Shown here in pieces: positions 22,092 through 34,354 of a stretch of DNA of 64,000 bases. Each line of letters begins with the position of its first letter. Position 1 is the stretch's first letter. Below the pieces are notes generated by a model, which worked only from the letters and a program-made list of their open reading frames with translations, was not told the DNA's origin and made no database searches. Made by a program: the position numbers and the translations under genes. Origin of the DNA: Cymodocea nodosa. Lineage: Eukaryota; Streptophyta; Magnoliopsida; Alismatales; Cymodoceaceae. The stretch is from positions 9,576,501-9,640,500 of the forward strand of contig CM072336.1 of the NCBI GenBank assembly GCA_036874045.1. Direction: 5' to 3'.

Positions 22092-23851
22092 TGGTCATGG
22101 CAGAAAGACAATATGCTCTGATATTCAGTTTTTGGAACACGCCTCCTTAAAACTAGATCAAGACATTTCTTAAATAAGTATGGGTCTTCCCAATAGTAAT
22201 ATTTTACTCTTGAAAAGAACAATTTCTTATCTTGGATATTCCAATCTTTAGGTGTTAAACCAGTAACTAAGTAATTTACCATGTCTACATACCAAGGCAT
22301 TATTTTGATAGTCATTAACTGTTCATCAAGAAAATTATCCTTAATTTCAATATTTGATTTTTTTATTCGTAATCTTGATAAATGATCTGCTACTACATTC
22401 TCACAACCCTTTTTATCTTTAATTTCTAGATCAAATTCTTCTAATAATAATATCCATCGGATCAATCTAGGTTTAGTCTCTTTCTTTGCTATTAGGTGTT
22501 TTAAAGCTGAATAATTCGTGTACACTATCACTTTAGCTCCAATCAGATATGATCTAAACTTTTCTAAGGCAAACACAACGACTAACAACACTTTTTCAGT
22601 AGTTGTGTAATTAACTTGAGCATCATTTAAGGTTTTGCTTGTATAATGAATCACTTTAGGAGATTTTTCTATCTTTTGTCCCAACATTGCTCCTACAGCA
22701 AAATCAGATGCATCGCACATTAATTCAAATAGATGGCTCCAATCAGGTGCTTGTATTATAGGAGTTGAAATTAAACTAGTTTTAAGCTTGAAAAATGCTT
22801 CTTTGTAATTTTTATCAAAGTTGAATGGGATATCTTTTAATAGATTAGTTAAAGGTCTAGCTATTTTGCTAAAATCTTTAATAAATCTTTTATAAAATCT
22901 AGCATGTCCTAGAAATAATCTAATATCTTTTACTGATTTAGGTTCTGGTAGATTAGAAATTACTTCTATTTTAGCTTTATCTACTTCCAACCCCTTCTTT
23001 GAAACAACATGTCCCAAGATGATTCCTTGATTAACCATGAAGTGACATTTTTCCCAATTTAGAACTAGATTTTTTTCCACACAGCATTTTAATACTTGGT
23101 TTAAATTTTTTAAACATACTTCATATGAAGTTCCATAAACAGTAAAATCATCCATAAATATTTCTAAAAAATCTTCACTTATTCTAGTGAATATGCCCTG
23201 CATATACCTTTGAAATGTGGCTGGTGCATTGCATAATCCGAATGGCATTCTCTTAAAAGCATAAGTTCCATTAGGACAGGTGAAAGTTGTTTTTTCTTGA
23301 TCCTCTAATGCTATTGGAACTTGGTTATATCCTAAATACCCATCTAGAAAACAAAAATATTCTTGCCCTGCTAATTTCTCTAGCATTTGATCTATAAAAG
23401 GTAAGGGAAAATGATCTTTCCTAGTTACAACATTCAGCTTTCTATAGTCTATACACACTCTCCAGCCTGATTGAATTCTAGTAGGTATCAAGTCCTGACT
23501 TTCATTCCTAATTACTGTTAATCCTGATTTCTTGGGAACTACATGGATTGGACTAACCCATGAGCTATCAGAAATCGGATAAATTATGTCATTATCTAAC
23601 CATTTCACTATTTCCTTCCTGACTACTTCTTTAAGGTTTGGATTTAATCTCCTCTCAGGAATTCTAATTGGTTTAACATTCTCTTCTAAATATATGTGGT
23701 GACAGCATAAAGTTGCACTTAACCCTTTTATATCAGTCATAGTCCATCTTATTGCTTCTTTATAAGTTTTTACTATATCTTTTAATTTAGCAATTTGATC
23801 CTCTTTTAAATCTGAAGCAATAATGATTGGACATGTTCGTTTTTCCTCCAA
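21992..23851 (-). pseudogene. Athila element 1 reverse transcriptase and RNase H
   Basis: An uninterrupted 619-residue frame covers the [17 protein letters not shown] near residue 68, [13 protein letters not shown] at 98-110, FPLPFID near 148, [12 protein letters not shown] at 170-181, [14 protein letters not shown] at 202-215 and the catalytic FMDD at 232-235. It also covers the RNase H: CDASD with D380, E419 in TEK, VADHLSR with D489. The third usual acidic residue (YTDH) is replaced by Asn at 446 (YTNYSAL), which should abolish RNase H activity. DGYSG is changed to DGYLG. The last ~33 residues are encoded by the inserted LTR fragment and are not part of the protein. The long open frame indicates fairly recent degeneration. 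Confidence 0.85.
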
Positions 23852-23893
23852 AAATATATAGGTTAAATCAGGAGGTAAAGACTTTAATTCTAA

Positions 23894-24530
23894 CTATTGC
23901 CCATCAGAAGTTAGAACTCTTAATTGAACATCATTAATTTCTTCTTGATCTCCTTCTACACTTATGCTTTCACTTTCTTCTAAAATCTCAGAATTAAGTT
24001 GCCTATTTAATTCTTCTTGAATCACATCATCTAGCATATCTCCTTCATCCTCCAAAAAGTCTATAGTATGTAAGGACATTTCTAGCTCTTCAAACTTTTC
24101 TGGTTTAAAAAGGTTTAATTGAGTATTTTCATTACCATATACTAACTTCATAATTCCAGTTTTACAATTTATAACAGCCCTTGATGTTGCTAAAAATGGT
24201 CTTCCCAAAATTAAGGATGTATCACTATTTTTATGCTTAATTTGTTAGGAATCCAAAATTACAATATCAATAGGATATATGAAGTTTTTGATTTTAATTA
24301 AGACATCCTCTATTTTTCCTCTAGGGTATCTTATACTTCTATCTACTAATTGAATAACAATCTTAGTAGGGATTAAGCCTTCTAATCCTAAGGATGCAAA
24401 TATATCACTTGACATAACATTTATACCTGCACCTAGGTCTATTAAGGTTCTTTCTAGAATGGTATTTCCTATGATGCATGATATAATAGGGATTCCAAGA
24501 TAAGATAACTTTTTAGGAATTTATGGCAGA
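23894..24530 (-). pseudogene. Athila element 1 aspartic protease
   Basis: Minus-strand sequence from about 24,460 encodes LIDLGAGINVMSSDIFASLG, matching the DLGA active-site region of Athila proteases. RYPRGKIEDVL and a C-terminal LGRPFLATSRAVINCKTG (start of the frame at 24,208) follow. A stop between the two parts and an acidic tail leading to the RT frame show that it is part of a broken polyprotein. The arrangement protease-RT-RNase H-integrase fits Ty3/gypsy. Confidence 0.75.
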
Positions 24531-25296
24531 AATAGGGAACTACTTTGCTCAACTAAAAAGACCTTCCAAAGAACTTTTTGCTCTCTTTTCTTAGTACACC
24601 AATCCTTAAGAAATTTATCACAAGGTAGCATTTTCTACAATAGATCTAACAAAGGAATGTTAACTTGTACTCTTTCAAAAATTTCTCTAATTTTTTCTTA
24701 TTTTTCAGGTATTGTTTGTTGTAATCTTTCAAGATAGGGTGCTAATGATTGTGATTTAAAAGATTCTTTTTCTTTCATTTGATTTGTTTGATCATTTTAA
24801 TCTCATTTTCAGATTCAGATTTTTCTTCATTGATTTCTATATTTTTAGATATTACATTCTCATTATCATTTTGATTTTTGCTCTTATCCACCTTCATATT
24901 ATTTTCATTTTGAATTCTTGGTGGTATATCAGTTCTAGATCTTAGTGTTATACATACATCTTCCAGATTTTCGTTACTCTCCTGATGTTCTTGTATATCA
25001 TTTTCGTGATTATGATCTTCAATTGTTTTTAATTTTAAAGTGCATTCTTTAAATTCTCTTGCATTAGTATTTTCTTTTGTTTGTATATCTTGCAAATTAT
25101 GTAGATCGATAACATTATAATTTTCATTGTCCTATTGCATAACTTGTATTTTCATTGTATATTCGTCCAATGCTTTTAGTTTTCTTTCCAAATCATCTAA
25201 TCTCATTGCATTCAATTTTTGATCAATTTTCATTATGTTTTTTTCAGTTTCGTATATAATATCAATTTTAGGTTCTACATATGCTTCCTTATAGTT
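24531..25296 (-). pseudogene. Athila element 1 gag-protease junction
   Basis: The 106-residue frame at 24,775-25,095 is Glu/Asn/Lys-rich and contains DVCITLRSRTDIPPR, resembling the TLRSG motif that precedes the protease in Athila elements. Stops lie on both sides. The element is cut at about 25,296, where an LTR fragment in the opposite orientation starts, so its gag core and 5' LTR are absent here. Confidence 0.6.
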
Positions 25297-26385
25297 TAAT
25301 TGGTGAAAACAGCTTCCCTTCCCGCAACGCGATCACTCCTCATAGTGGTTGTTAGGCATTGTGTTTGACTCGGAATTGACCTGACATCAAAAAAGTATCC
25401 TCACAAACCTCTGATGGTTGGTGATTATGGTGTGATGGTTCTGGTGGTTGGTGTGGTACTTCAGGGAACTTCCTACGCTACCTAAAGATAGCTTGGTTTG
25501 TCCTCCTCTACACACACTGGTCACACCTTCTTCGTCTTTTCTCCTTTTCTTTTATATTTCTTTAGTGGTAACTGCTTCTACTTAGATGATCGGTTGGATT
25601 TCCTTCATTTATATCAACGATGGTGATTTCTTCTCCCTTCCCCGAGTGAATTCCTGCATGATACGTGCAATCGTAGTTTTCCTTTGAATGTCCTATTTCT
25701 GTAACCGCTACAGTGGCATATTAGAAAATAAATGGTCCATGGAGTTACAGATAACTCAACGGACTTACTTTGTTGATTTAACTATAAAACATGTACAATA
25801 AAGAAATAAGCTGCTAACCTAACGCGTTACCTTAGTGTGTATTCATATAACTTAACGCGTACAGTTATGCTAACTTAACGAGTTAAACATGTGCATCTCA
25901 CGTGACATAATAAAGCATTTAAATTCAACACGTGCATAAATCTAACTTAACGAGTTCAGATATATAACTTTAAGATTTTTACTCGCTAACTCAACGAGTT
26001 GTCACGTGATCTTTTTATACCTTTAAACCTGTAACTCAACGAGTTGGCACGTGATCTTTTAACAAAAAGAACACTAATTCAACGAGTTGTTACTGTTCAC
26101 CTAAATATTCTTTTAGCGTTTAAAACATAACTGTCCGGTACATGCAATATAACTCTCCGAAATAACAGAAAATTCGGATACTAAAGAATCAAAAACCAGC
26201 AACTTAACGACAGTTGAGAAATATATTAAATTAATGCTAATTCCTTGAAATTACGTAGATTCTTTCATTAAAGCATATAACAGTGCAATTATAACATAAT
26301 AGCTTAATTTTCATATGATAAGCTAAATATTATGCAATTAACCATTATTTAACCATTAATACTATGCACTTTTTCATTCTAAACA
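25297..26385 (+). mobile_element. Athila-family LTR fragment (3' part)
   Basis: The fragment begins inside the LTR (CCCTTCCCGCAACGCGATCAC, compare 21,598) and runs to the family's end CATTCTAAACA at 26,385. It contains a row of short motifs such as CTTAACGAGTT and CACGTGA (25,860-26,090). The junction at 25,297 shares TTGGTGAAAA with the LTR, so a microhomology-mediated deletion is possible. Orientation is opposite to the adjoining pol. Confidence 0.7.
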
Positions 26386-27772
26386 AGTGCAATACTATGT
26401 GACCCTCTCTATCGCTTCCGGGCAATGCTCAACCAGGCATTTGCTTGCTTCATTCGTCATGAGTTCATGCTTCATTACCCATCACCCATGATACTTCATC
26501 TTCTCCATGGAGATGGCAATGGAATTAATTCCTTGGAGATGGAATTAAACCTTTTAAATAAAAAAAAAGAGGTTTATAATATATCTAAATAAAAATTTGT
26601 ATGACCTATATGCATTTAAGGTAACCAAAAGATCTTTTTAGATGGGAGAATATAACATCTAAAGTAAACATTTAATATATTTTAGATACGAAATATATAA
26701 TATTTAAAATAAAATATCAAAGCTCTTTAGATATAACATATAAATATCTGAAGAAAAAAAAAACTTTGGACATGATATAAAATATCCAAGGCAAAATATT
26801 AAAACACTTTAGATATAATACATAAATATTTAAAGTGGAAATTAAAATACTTTGGATATGACATATAGATATTCAAAGCAAAAAATGGGAAAAAGAAATT
26901 AAAGCAAAAATTAAATATTTTAGATATGAATTATAAATATCAAAAAAAAAGAGAGGAAATATGAACTTTGTCATGCCATATTCAGTAGTATTCGATTTGA
27001 TTGAAGTTGAAATTTGAATTACATATAATAATAATAATATTGGTTATGCCAAATTAGGAGTGTGCTTTAACTGAAATTAAAATATACCAAATGCTAATAT
27101 AAAATTCCAGATGTTAAATAAAAAAAAGTAAAGTTAGAACATGTTAGATACAACACTCATAAAAAAATTATTAAAATACTTTATGTATGATATATGAATA
27201 TCCAAAATAAAGGAGAGATATGATATGAAATGTAAATATCTAAGGTTTGAAACATATTAAATGCTTCTAGATAAGTGCCTAAATTATCCACATAATCTAT
27301 ATTTTGTTGTAAAATATAAATATATAAAATATCAAAATATAAATAGAAAATTATCAAAATATCCCAAATATTTAAAATATCAATTATTCTCATATATGAG
27401 TATAAATTGTCCAAAAAAATAGAGAGTATAAAATGTTAAATTACTCTTAGATAAGAGTCTAAACTATCCATGTAACCTATAATTTGATATAAAATATCAA
27501 AATATAAATGGAATATTATCAAAATATTGAAAATATTAATTACTCTCAGATATGAGTATAAACTATTTATAAAAAAAGAGAGAATAAAATATTAAATTAC
27601 TTCTAGATGAGAGTCTAAACTATGTACATAACCCATACTTTGATAAAATATAAATATATAAAATATCAAAATATAAATGAAAAATTATCAAAATATTTAA
27701 AATTCCAAATACTCCCATATATGAGTATAAATTGTCTACAAAATTTAAATTTTGACTCAAATAAAAAATATG

Positions 27773-28725
27773 TGTAGGATCGAATGGCTACACAAGAGGG
27801 GGATGAATTATGTTTTTCAACATTTTCAATTATAATTGAAACTTCAAAATTAAAAACAAGTCAAGACACTGTTTTAATCAAATCATTTTATTCAAGGTTT
27901 TAATTACAATATACAATTCAATTCTCATATGAAATTGTAGATGCAATTATATAATGATACCATGTTTCATTTAATCAATTTCATAACTATAAATAGAGAA
28001 AACTAATTTACAGAATTTAAAACATTTCTCATTGTTTGAGATTTTTCTTTTTCTTCTGCAAATCTTCAGTGACTAATATCTGACTTTCTCTGTTTCACTG
28101 AATTTGTTTTCTTTTGATTCTTCAATTCTTTAGTGACATATAATTGACTTTCTCTTCTTCATTGAATTTTCTTCTATCTATGAGCTTTTCCCTATAGAAG
28201 TGTTTTGATCCCTAAAAATATATTTCGTTTGGTGTGTAGGGATGATTGATCAACGAGAATTCTATGCCTTTTATACTGTATCTTCATTTCATGCATATCT
28301 TCCACATTTAACCACAATCAGTTTTCCACTCTTCATGTTTTCTCTTTTTCCTTCATCGAAATACACACGTTTTGACCCACGTTTTCCTCTCGAATTTTCT
28401 TTAATCATCAATCCTAGATCTTTGAAAAATTTCTTGCAAAATAAACTTTCTCATCTAAAATTTTTCATCAAATGTAATAAGTCATTGTGTTAATGTTAAC
28501 TAAACGAGTAAAACAAATAGAATTATAACTTAACGTATATAACTTAACGAGTTCATCATGTGCCAAATCACGTGACAAGTAATATAGCTAACTCAATGAA
28601 CTAAGTCTATGGTGTTACGCTAACTTAACGAACCAGCTTTATAGTGTTACAATTAACTCAACAAACTAACTCCATTGTGTTACTGATAACTCAACAAACC
28701 AGTAATAAATAAATATTTTAAACAA
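27773..28725 (-). mobile_element. Copia A 3' LTR fragment, copy 2
   Basis: The fragment begins TGTAGGATCG and shows the GAGGGGGATGAATT run of the U5 end. Similarity to the full LTR (41,187-42,718) ends near 28,720, where integrase sequence takes over. The 5' LTR partner of the same element lies at 32,085-32,942. The missing U3 part, reverse transcriptase and RNase H are the same as in copy 1. Confidence 0.75.
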
Positions 28726-29770
28726 TAAAGTATTTACCAATTTTGGCCATTTCTTGAAGTGATCGATTCTTTCTCTCAACAGCACCATTTTGAGAGAGTG
28801 CTTTAGGGAAAAAATATCTATGATCAACGCCATGATCTTTACAGTAATTATCTATTTGATCATTTTCAAATTCAATACCATGATCACTCCTAAGTTTTTG
28901 AATAGAGACACTTTATTCATTTTGAACAAGAATACAAAACTTTTTAAACTTTTCAAAAACATCTGTCTTAGTTGCTAGAAAATATACCCAAGTATATCTA
29001 GAGAAGTCATCTACTAAAACAAATACATATCATTTACCATTAAGACTCATGATTCTTGTTGGTCCAAATAGATACATATGTATAAGTTCTAAGACTCTTT
29101 TGCTTGATATATCATTTTTGGATTTAAAAGAGTTTTTATGAATTTTTCCTAACTCACATGCATCACACATGAAATCTTTTGAGTATTTAATCTTTGGTAA
29201 ACCTCTCACTAAATTTTTTCTAGATAATTTATGCAACAGTTTCATATTTATATGCCTAATCCTTCTATATCAAAGATATGCATCACTAGTTTCAACTAGC
29301 AAACATGAATTTAAATCAACTATACTAGAAGGTAAAGATAAAATACATACAGAACTTTTTCTTTCAGCAATAAAACTTCAATTCATCTATGATTTTATCA
29401 ATAATTTTGCATATATTATCTTTAAACAATACATAGTATCCTTTATCAATTAGTTTTATAACATTCAGCAAATTAAATTCTAGGTTTTCTACATATAATA
29501 CATTTGAAATAACACAAGTAGGAGTTATTTAAACAATACCTATACCTATGATTTTATCCTTGCTTTTGTTTTGAAATATTACACTTCTTTTCTTGGTATT
29601 TATAAAATTTTTTAGTAGACTTTTCTTTCCAGTCATGTGACTTGATGCTCCACTATCCAAAATCCATTTTGATGTTGTTATCTCTTGCAAAACAAGTTAA
29701 GAAGAACTGTTTCTTGATACTTAATGTCTTTGAGGACTAAGTTCATTAAAAGCATATTTCTTATTTTAGT
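28726..29770 (-). pseudogene. Copia A integrase, GAG-pre-integrase and protease, copy 2
   Basis: Read downward on the minus strand: a protease motif WILDSGASSHMTG near 29,660 with the Asp intact, then a region with one stop leading to FNLLNVIKLIDKGYYVLF, the GAG-pre-integrase (MKLLHKLSRKNLVRGLPKIK; MCDACELGKIHKNSF) and the integrase start MYLFGPTRIMS. In that last motif the conserved Asp of MDLFGP is replaced by Tyr. A late integrase piece near 28,740-28,790 (ERKNRSLQEMAK) then abuts the LTR. The element is internally deleted and non-autonomous. Confidence 0.8.
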
Positions 29771-30538
29771 TTAAAACAGTCTAACATTATCATTTATATT
29801 CTTGTTAATTGCAAATACTACTAATTTATCATTAGCTTCATACTTACTTATAGAATTATTAATCTTCTTAAAATTCTTTTTATTTTCAAATGTAGTATAA
29901 CCAAGACCAAACCAATTTTTATCAGATGTTAATTTATTTTGGTCATACTCATACATTTCAGTAAGATCGTACCAAGATTTTGTACTTGTATTTAAATTTT
30001 CAGTACATACAAAATCTTTTTCTACACAAGAATTTTCAGATAAAGAACATGCAAAACCAATAATTGGTCTAATACCACTATTTTGAATTTCAAGCTCTGG
30101 TTTCTGAATTTCTAGTTCACTACAATTGTCTAAAATTTTAGAAACACTAATAACTGAATTTCTAGAACAAGAAACAAGATTTTTAGAAACATTGATAGTC
30201 ATGTTAGTGGTACATTTAGATAAATTACATTGGTTTATATTATTACTACATGATTCATCCCTTGAAGTACTTACTTCTACATATTTATTACCTTGTTTCA
30301 TAATAAAAGGAATTTTAGTCTTAGATTTACTTAAACTGCAACTAATAAATCCTTTGTTGGCTTGAGATTCAAGATAATCAAATCCTAAGCCAAATTTATA
30401 TGACACCACAAGGGTACTAGTTAGCTTGTCTAACTTAGTTTGACTTAAGTTCCATTTCTCAATGGTGGAATTTAAATCTAGCTCTCTCATTTTTAATTTA
30501 TCAATCTCTAACTCACGATCATTTATGTTGTTTCCCAA
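29771..30538 (-). pseudogene. Copia A gag-protease linker
   Basis: A 255-residue open frame rich in Asn, Ser and Lys. It contains LNSTIEKWNLSQTKLDKLTS near the N-terminus and STKSWYDLTEMYEYDQNKL toward the end. It has no catalytic motif. The position between the zinc knuckle and the protease, and the similar frame at 8,794-9,498 in family B, identify it as the spacer of this copia lineage. Confidence 0.65.
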
Positions 30539-30583
30539 TTTTTCATTTTCAGATTCTATCTTTAATTTTTCAGCATTTATATT

Positions 30584-31396
30584 CTATATTTGTTCATGCA
30601 AGACACATTCATTAAATCTAAATTTATGCAAATCTCTAGCATGATTTTCATTATCACATTTAAACTTTTCTAAAGTAGTAGATGGGAAACAATTTTCTTC
30701 TTCCATAATGGACAAAGAGTTTCTAATATTCTTATTTTCCAATTTACAAACTTTAAGTTTTTGTAATAATGCATGATAAGCACATAATAATTCATCAAAG
30801 TTAAAATCTGAATGACTTTTAGGATAAGATATTATCTCATACTCATCTACCATGAAGCACACTTGAGCAACGTCTTCTGACTCTTGTTCTTCTTCTAAAT
30901 GTAAAGATTTTGATAATAATTCCTTAGATTCAAACTCTTCTGATGTGTCATCCCAAGTAACCATCAAAGCCTTTTTTTTGTAAAACTTTTTCTGAGTCTT
31001 CTTCTTTTGATTTGTCCTACTTTGTTTTTCCTTTTTCCTTATAGGACAATCTAGAGAAAGATGTCCATGTTTCTTGCAATTGTAACATATATACTTTCTA
31101 GATGAAGAATTCTTTTCGTTTAGTGACTTTGATGTTGTGAGTTTATCATTTTTGTTCCTTTGTTGTTTCCTAGCTTTCCATGCCTTCTTGAATTTCCTAG
31201 TCAGCAAAATCAAATCCTCGTCAGAATTAGTGGATATTTTAGAATCTGAATTAATTTTAAAGGTTATTTCTTTCTTCATTTTTAATTTATTATGACTTAG
31301 TGAATCATTTAATTGAACTTCATAAGCAGTTAAATTTCCTATAAGTTCATTTATAATATAAACATTTAAGTCTTGTGATTTTTTAATTGATGTCAC
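30584..31396 (-). pseudogene. Copia A gag, C-terminal half with zinc knuckle
   Basis: The 270-residue frame has a coil region near residues 15-45 (ELIGNLTAYEVQL) and an acidic Ser/Asp stretch, then a basic patch FKKAWKARKQQRNK. The CCHC zinc knuckle CYNCKKHGHLSLDC spans residues 104-117, followed by a Lys-rich tail and LMVTWDD. This is the standard copia gag C-terminus, which packages the element's RNA. The N-terminal part continues upstream with stops. Confidence 0.8.
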
Positions 31397-31936
31397 TTTC
31401 TAAGACCATTTAGAACTTAGGGATCTGAGAATTTTTCTCATCAAATCCTTCTATTCAAAATTCTTTCCTAAGTATTTTAAGGAATTTATGATATCTAGGA
31501 ATCTGGAAAATATCTTAGAAATACTTTCGTCTTCATGCATCATAAAGAGTACATATTTATGAATTAACATATTAAGTTTAGTCTCTTTAACTTGAGAAGT
31601 ACATTCATATGAAGCTTCTAATGTATGTCACATCTCATAAGTAGATTTATATGCTGATACTTTACTAAACTATTTATATCTCAATGCACAAAATAAGATA
31701 TTTATGTCTTTTGCATTCAGAGTTTCATTTTCTTTTTTAGTAACTATTCAAGTATTATAAGGAGTAGTTAATGGATTATATGGTTTAGAAATCATGAACC
31801 ACAACTTGTGATCTATAATTTGAAAAAAAACTATCATCCTATATTTCCAATATTCAAAATGTATTCCATCAAATAAAGGAGGACCATTAAGATTTTGGCT
31901 TTCATACAAAGAAAAATTACCATTTCCAGTAGCCAT
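31397..31936 (-). pseudogene. Copia A gag, N-terminal half
   Basis: The start codon at 31,936 opens MATGNGNFSLYESQ, then PPLFDGIHFEYWKYRM, the conserved N-terminal gag segment of copia elements (DUF4219-like). Stops break it after 62 residues, but matching sequence continues to the 31,396 frame. The ATG lies about 135 bp from the primer-binding site, a normal leader length. Confidence 0.75.
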
Positions 31937-32070
31937 CTTACGTAAGATATTTCAACCTATAAGATTTTAAACAATTTAAAACTTTCAAAAACAACTTGAC
32001 CCTATAATCAACAAAGTTAAACATATGCTTAGATATTAATTTCTGTTTAAAAACAAAGAGGGTAAAACAT

Positions 32071-32082
32071 GCTCTAATACCA
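32071..32082 (-). promoter_or_regulatory. Primer-binding site of copia A (tRNA-iMet type)
   Basis: Read on the minus strand the site is TGGTATTAGAGC, one base from the usual TGGTATCAGAGC that pairs with the 3' end of initiator tRNA-Met. It lies two bases inside the 5' LTR end and fixes the element's orientation. Confidence 0.8.
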
Positions 32083-32084
32083 CT

Positions 32085-32942
32085 TGCAAGATTGAATGAC
32101 TACACAAGAGGGGGATGAATTGTGTTTTTCAATATTTTCAATTATAATTAAAACTTCAAAATTAAAAATAAGTCGAGACACTATTTTAATCAAATCATTT
32201 TATTCAAGGTTTTAATTACAATATACAATTCAATTCTCCAAAGAAATTGTAGATGCAATTATATAACGATACCATGTTTCATCTACTCAATTTCATAACT
32301 ACAAATAGAGAAAACTAATTTATGGAATTTAAAACCTTTCTCCCTATTTGAGATTTTTCTTCTTCTTTTGCAAATCTTCAGTGACTAATATCTAACTTTC
32401 TCTACTTCACTAAATTTGCTTTTTTATGATTCTTCAATTTTTTAGTGACATTTATTTGACTTTCTCTTCTTCACTGAATTTTCTTCTATCAGAAAGTTTT
32501 TCCCTGTAGAGGTGTTTTGATCCCTAAAAATATATTTCGTTTGGAGTGCAAGGATGATTGATCAATGAGAATTCTATGTCTTTTATATGGTACCTTCATT
32601 TCATGTATATCTTTCATGTTTAACCATAATTAGTTTTTCACTCTTGACATCTTCTCTTTTTCCTTCATTGAAATATACACGTTCTGACCTATGTTTTCCT
32701 CTTGAATTTTCTTTAATCATCAATTTTGGATCTTTGAAAAATTTTCTGCAAAATAAACTTTCTCGTCTAAAATTTTTCATCAAATGTAATAAGAAGTCAT
32801 GTTAATGTTAACTAAATGAATAAAACAAGTAGAATTATAACTTAACGAGTTCATTATGTGCCAAATCACGTGACAAGTATTGTAGTTAACTCAACGAACT
32901 AAGTCTATGGTATTACGCTAACTCAACGAACTAGCTTCATGG
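32085..32942 (-). mobile_element. Copia A 5' LTR, truncated
   Basis: It starts TGCAAGATTG (TG mutated relative to TGTAGG) and aligns with 27,773-28,630 and 4,626-5,490. It is cut at 32,942, where an AT-rich stretch follows, so the U3 half is missing and no target duplication can be tested. Confidence 0.75.
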
Positions 32943-33600
32943 TAAAATATATATTTTTTATCATAATAAAAAATATATAATGTTAAAATATATGAAAGGA
33001 GAATAAGGAAAATAGTCTCATGCATAGGAAAAATTACTGGAATACCCTCACCCATGCTAAAATTACAAATACTCAGATAGGAGTATAAACTATCCAAAAT
33101 ATAAAAATATAGTTAGATAAGAGTCTAAACTATCTATATGATATATTTTGATAATATATATATATATATCAAAAAGTTAATGGTACACTAATTACCAAGA
33201 TAAACTTAAAATATTAAATGTACTCTGAGAGGAGCCTAAGCTGTTTAACGCCTCCTCATAATGGTACGAGAAGTTTGATGGCAAATTTAAAATATTTTCT
33301 ATCATTTTTCTTTATTTGCAAGAATTATATTTTACAACATTAACTTGTACCTTTATTTGCAAATGATAATGAAATTTAATTTATCTGGACATATGTGATA
33401 TGTTTGATGTGATCAAAACAATGCGTATGAAGTATCATTCTTATGAGAAGATGTAAGGTACAAGATTAGTCATTAATCCTTAAGAGGTTTATTGACACAT
33501 CTATATGAAATAGATATATCCTAAGATGCACAAGAGAAATATGATGCATATTTTTCCAAGGGAAAAAGGATCAAGAAAAACCTATGTTCAATAGAATGGC
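32943..33600. other. AT-rich DNA with minisatellite-like motifs
   Basis: The motif TACTC-AGATA-GGAGTATAAACTATCC and a variant TTAGATAAGAGTCTAAACTATC occur at 33,070-33,150, as in the 3.5-4.6 kb region. The rest, including 33,260-33,600, is without recognisable genes. Confidence 0.5.
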
Positions 33601-34330
33601 ACACCTGGTGAGACCTCTCCTCCTTAGTATCATGTCTCATAGGAAAAACATACCTTTAGCCATTATATAATGACATTTACTCATGCTATTAATAGATATT
33701 ACAGGAAGTTTGCAATGGCCTCCATAGTTTCTTACATAATGTTCGTTGGATTTGGAAGCTTTGAGTCTACCACTATGATACATGTGTATGAGAATGATGT
33801 GTAGGTTCCCATGAAACTCCATGTTCTCTTGACACCTACTACTTTTGTAGCATCTACTATTCCAATTTTTTAATCAACTATTGGAAACCCTATGTCTAAA
33901 ACACAAGTTCCTACTACAAGAATGAAGTCTTAGCACTACTTCCCCATTGACTACCATCGCAAATGAGTGCAGCATCATTAGGGTTTTTAAGCTTCATTGG
34001 GACAGATGATCCTCTATTCATCAGATAAGCAGCTGTACTGATAGCTTCAGCCTAGAATGCTTTGAGAAAACTTGCATGTAGTCTCATGCATCTAACCCAT
34101 TCATTTAAGGTCTTGTTCATTCTCTTAGTAACACCATTTTGTTGTAGAGTCCCAACTATAGTCCTTTGCCTTTTGATTCTTTATTTTTTATAGTAGATTT
34201 TAAGTTCATGGCTATCATATTCCCCTTCATTGTTTGACCTGATTGGTTTCAATTTTCTATTACATTGATTTTCCACTTCTACTTTCCATCTCTTGAAAAC
34301 TTGATTTCAGGACAAAGTTTATAAATTATT
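33601..34330 (-). pseudogene. Old copia integrase remnant of another lineage
   Basis: Minus-strand translation from about 34,270 to 33,950 gives KLKPIRSNNEGEYDSHELK (RSDNGGEY motif, catalytic Asp changed to Asn), TLQQNGVTKRMNKTL (QQNGVAERMNRTL, the catalytic Glu position changed to Lys) and CMRLHASFLKAF, then AEAISTAAYLMNR. This order is typical of copia integrases. Many stops and both substituted catalytic residues show it is long dead. The frame at 33,637-33,822 lies next to it but could not be assigned. Confidence 0.7.
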
Positions 34331-34354
34331 TCTAAATTCTTAGAAACTTTAATA

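Larger units (their letters stand above)
26386..29996. repeat. 3.6-kb duplicated block, copy 2
   Basis: The block aligns with 3,240-6,839 (see there). Its left edge is exactly the end of the Athila LTR fragment at 26,385. Differences are scattered substitutions and small gaps, estimated by eye at several per hundred bases, so the duplication is not very recent. Confidence 0.85.
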
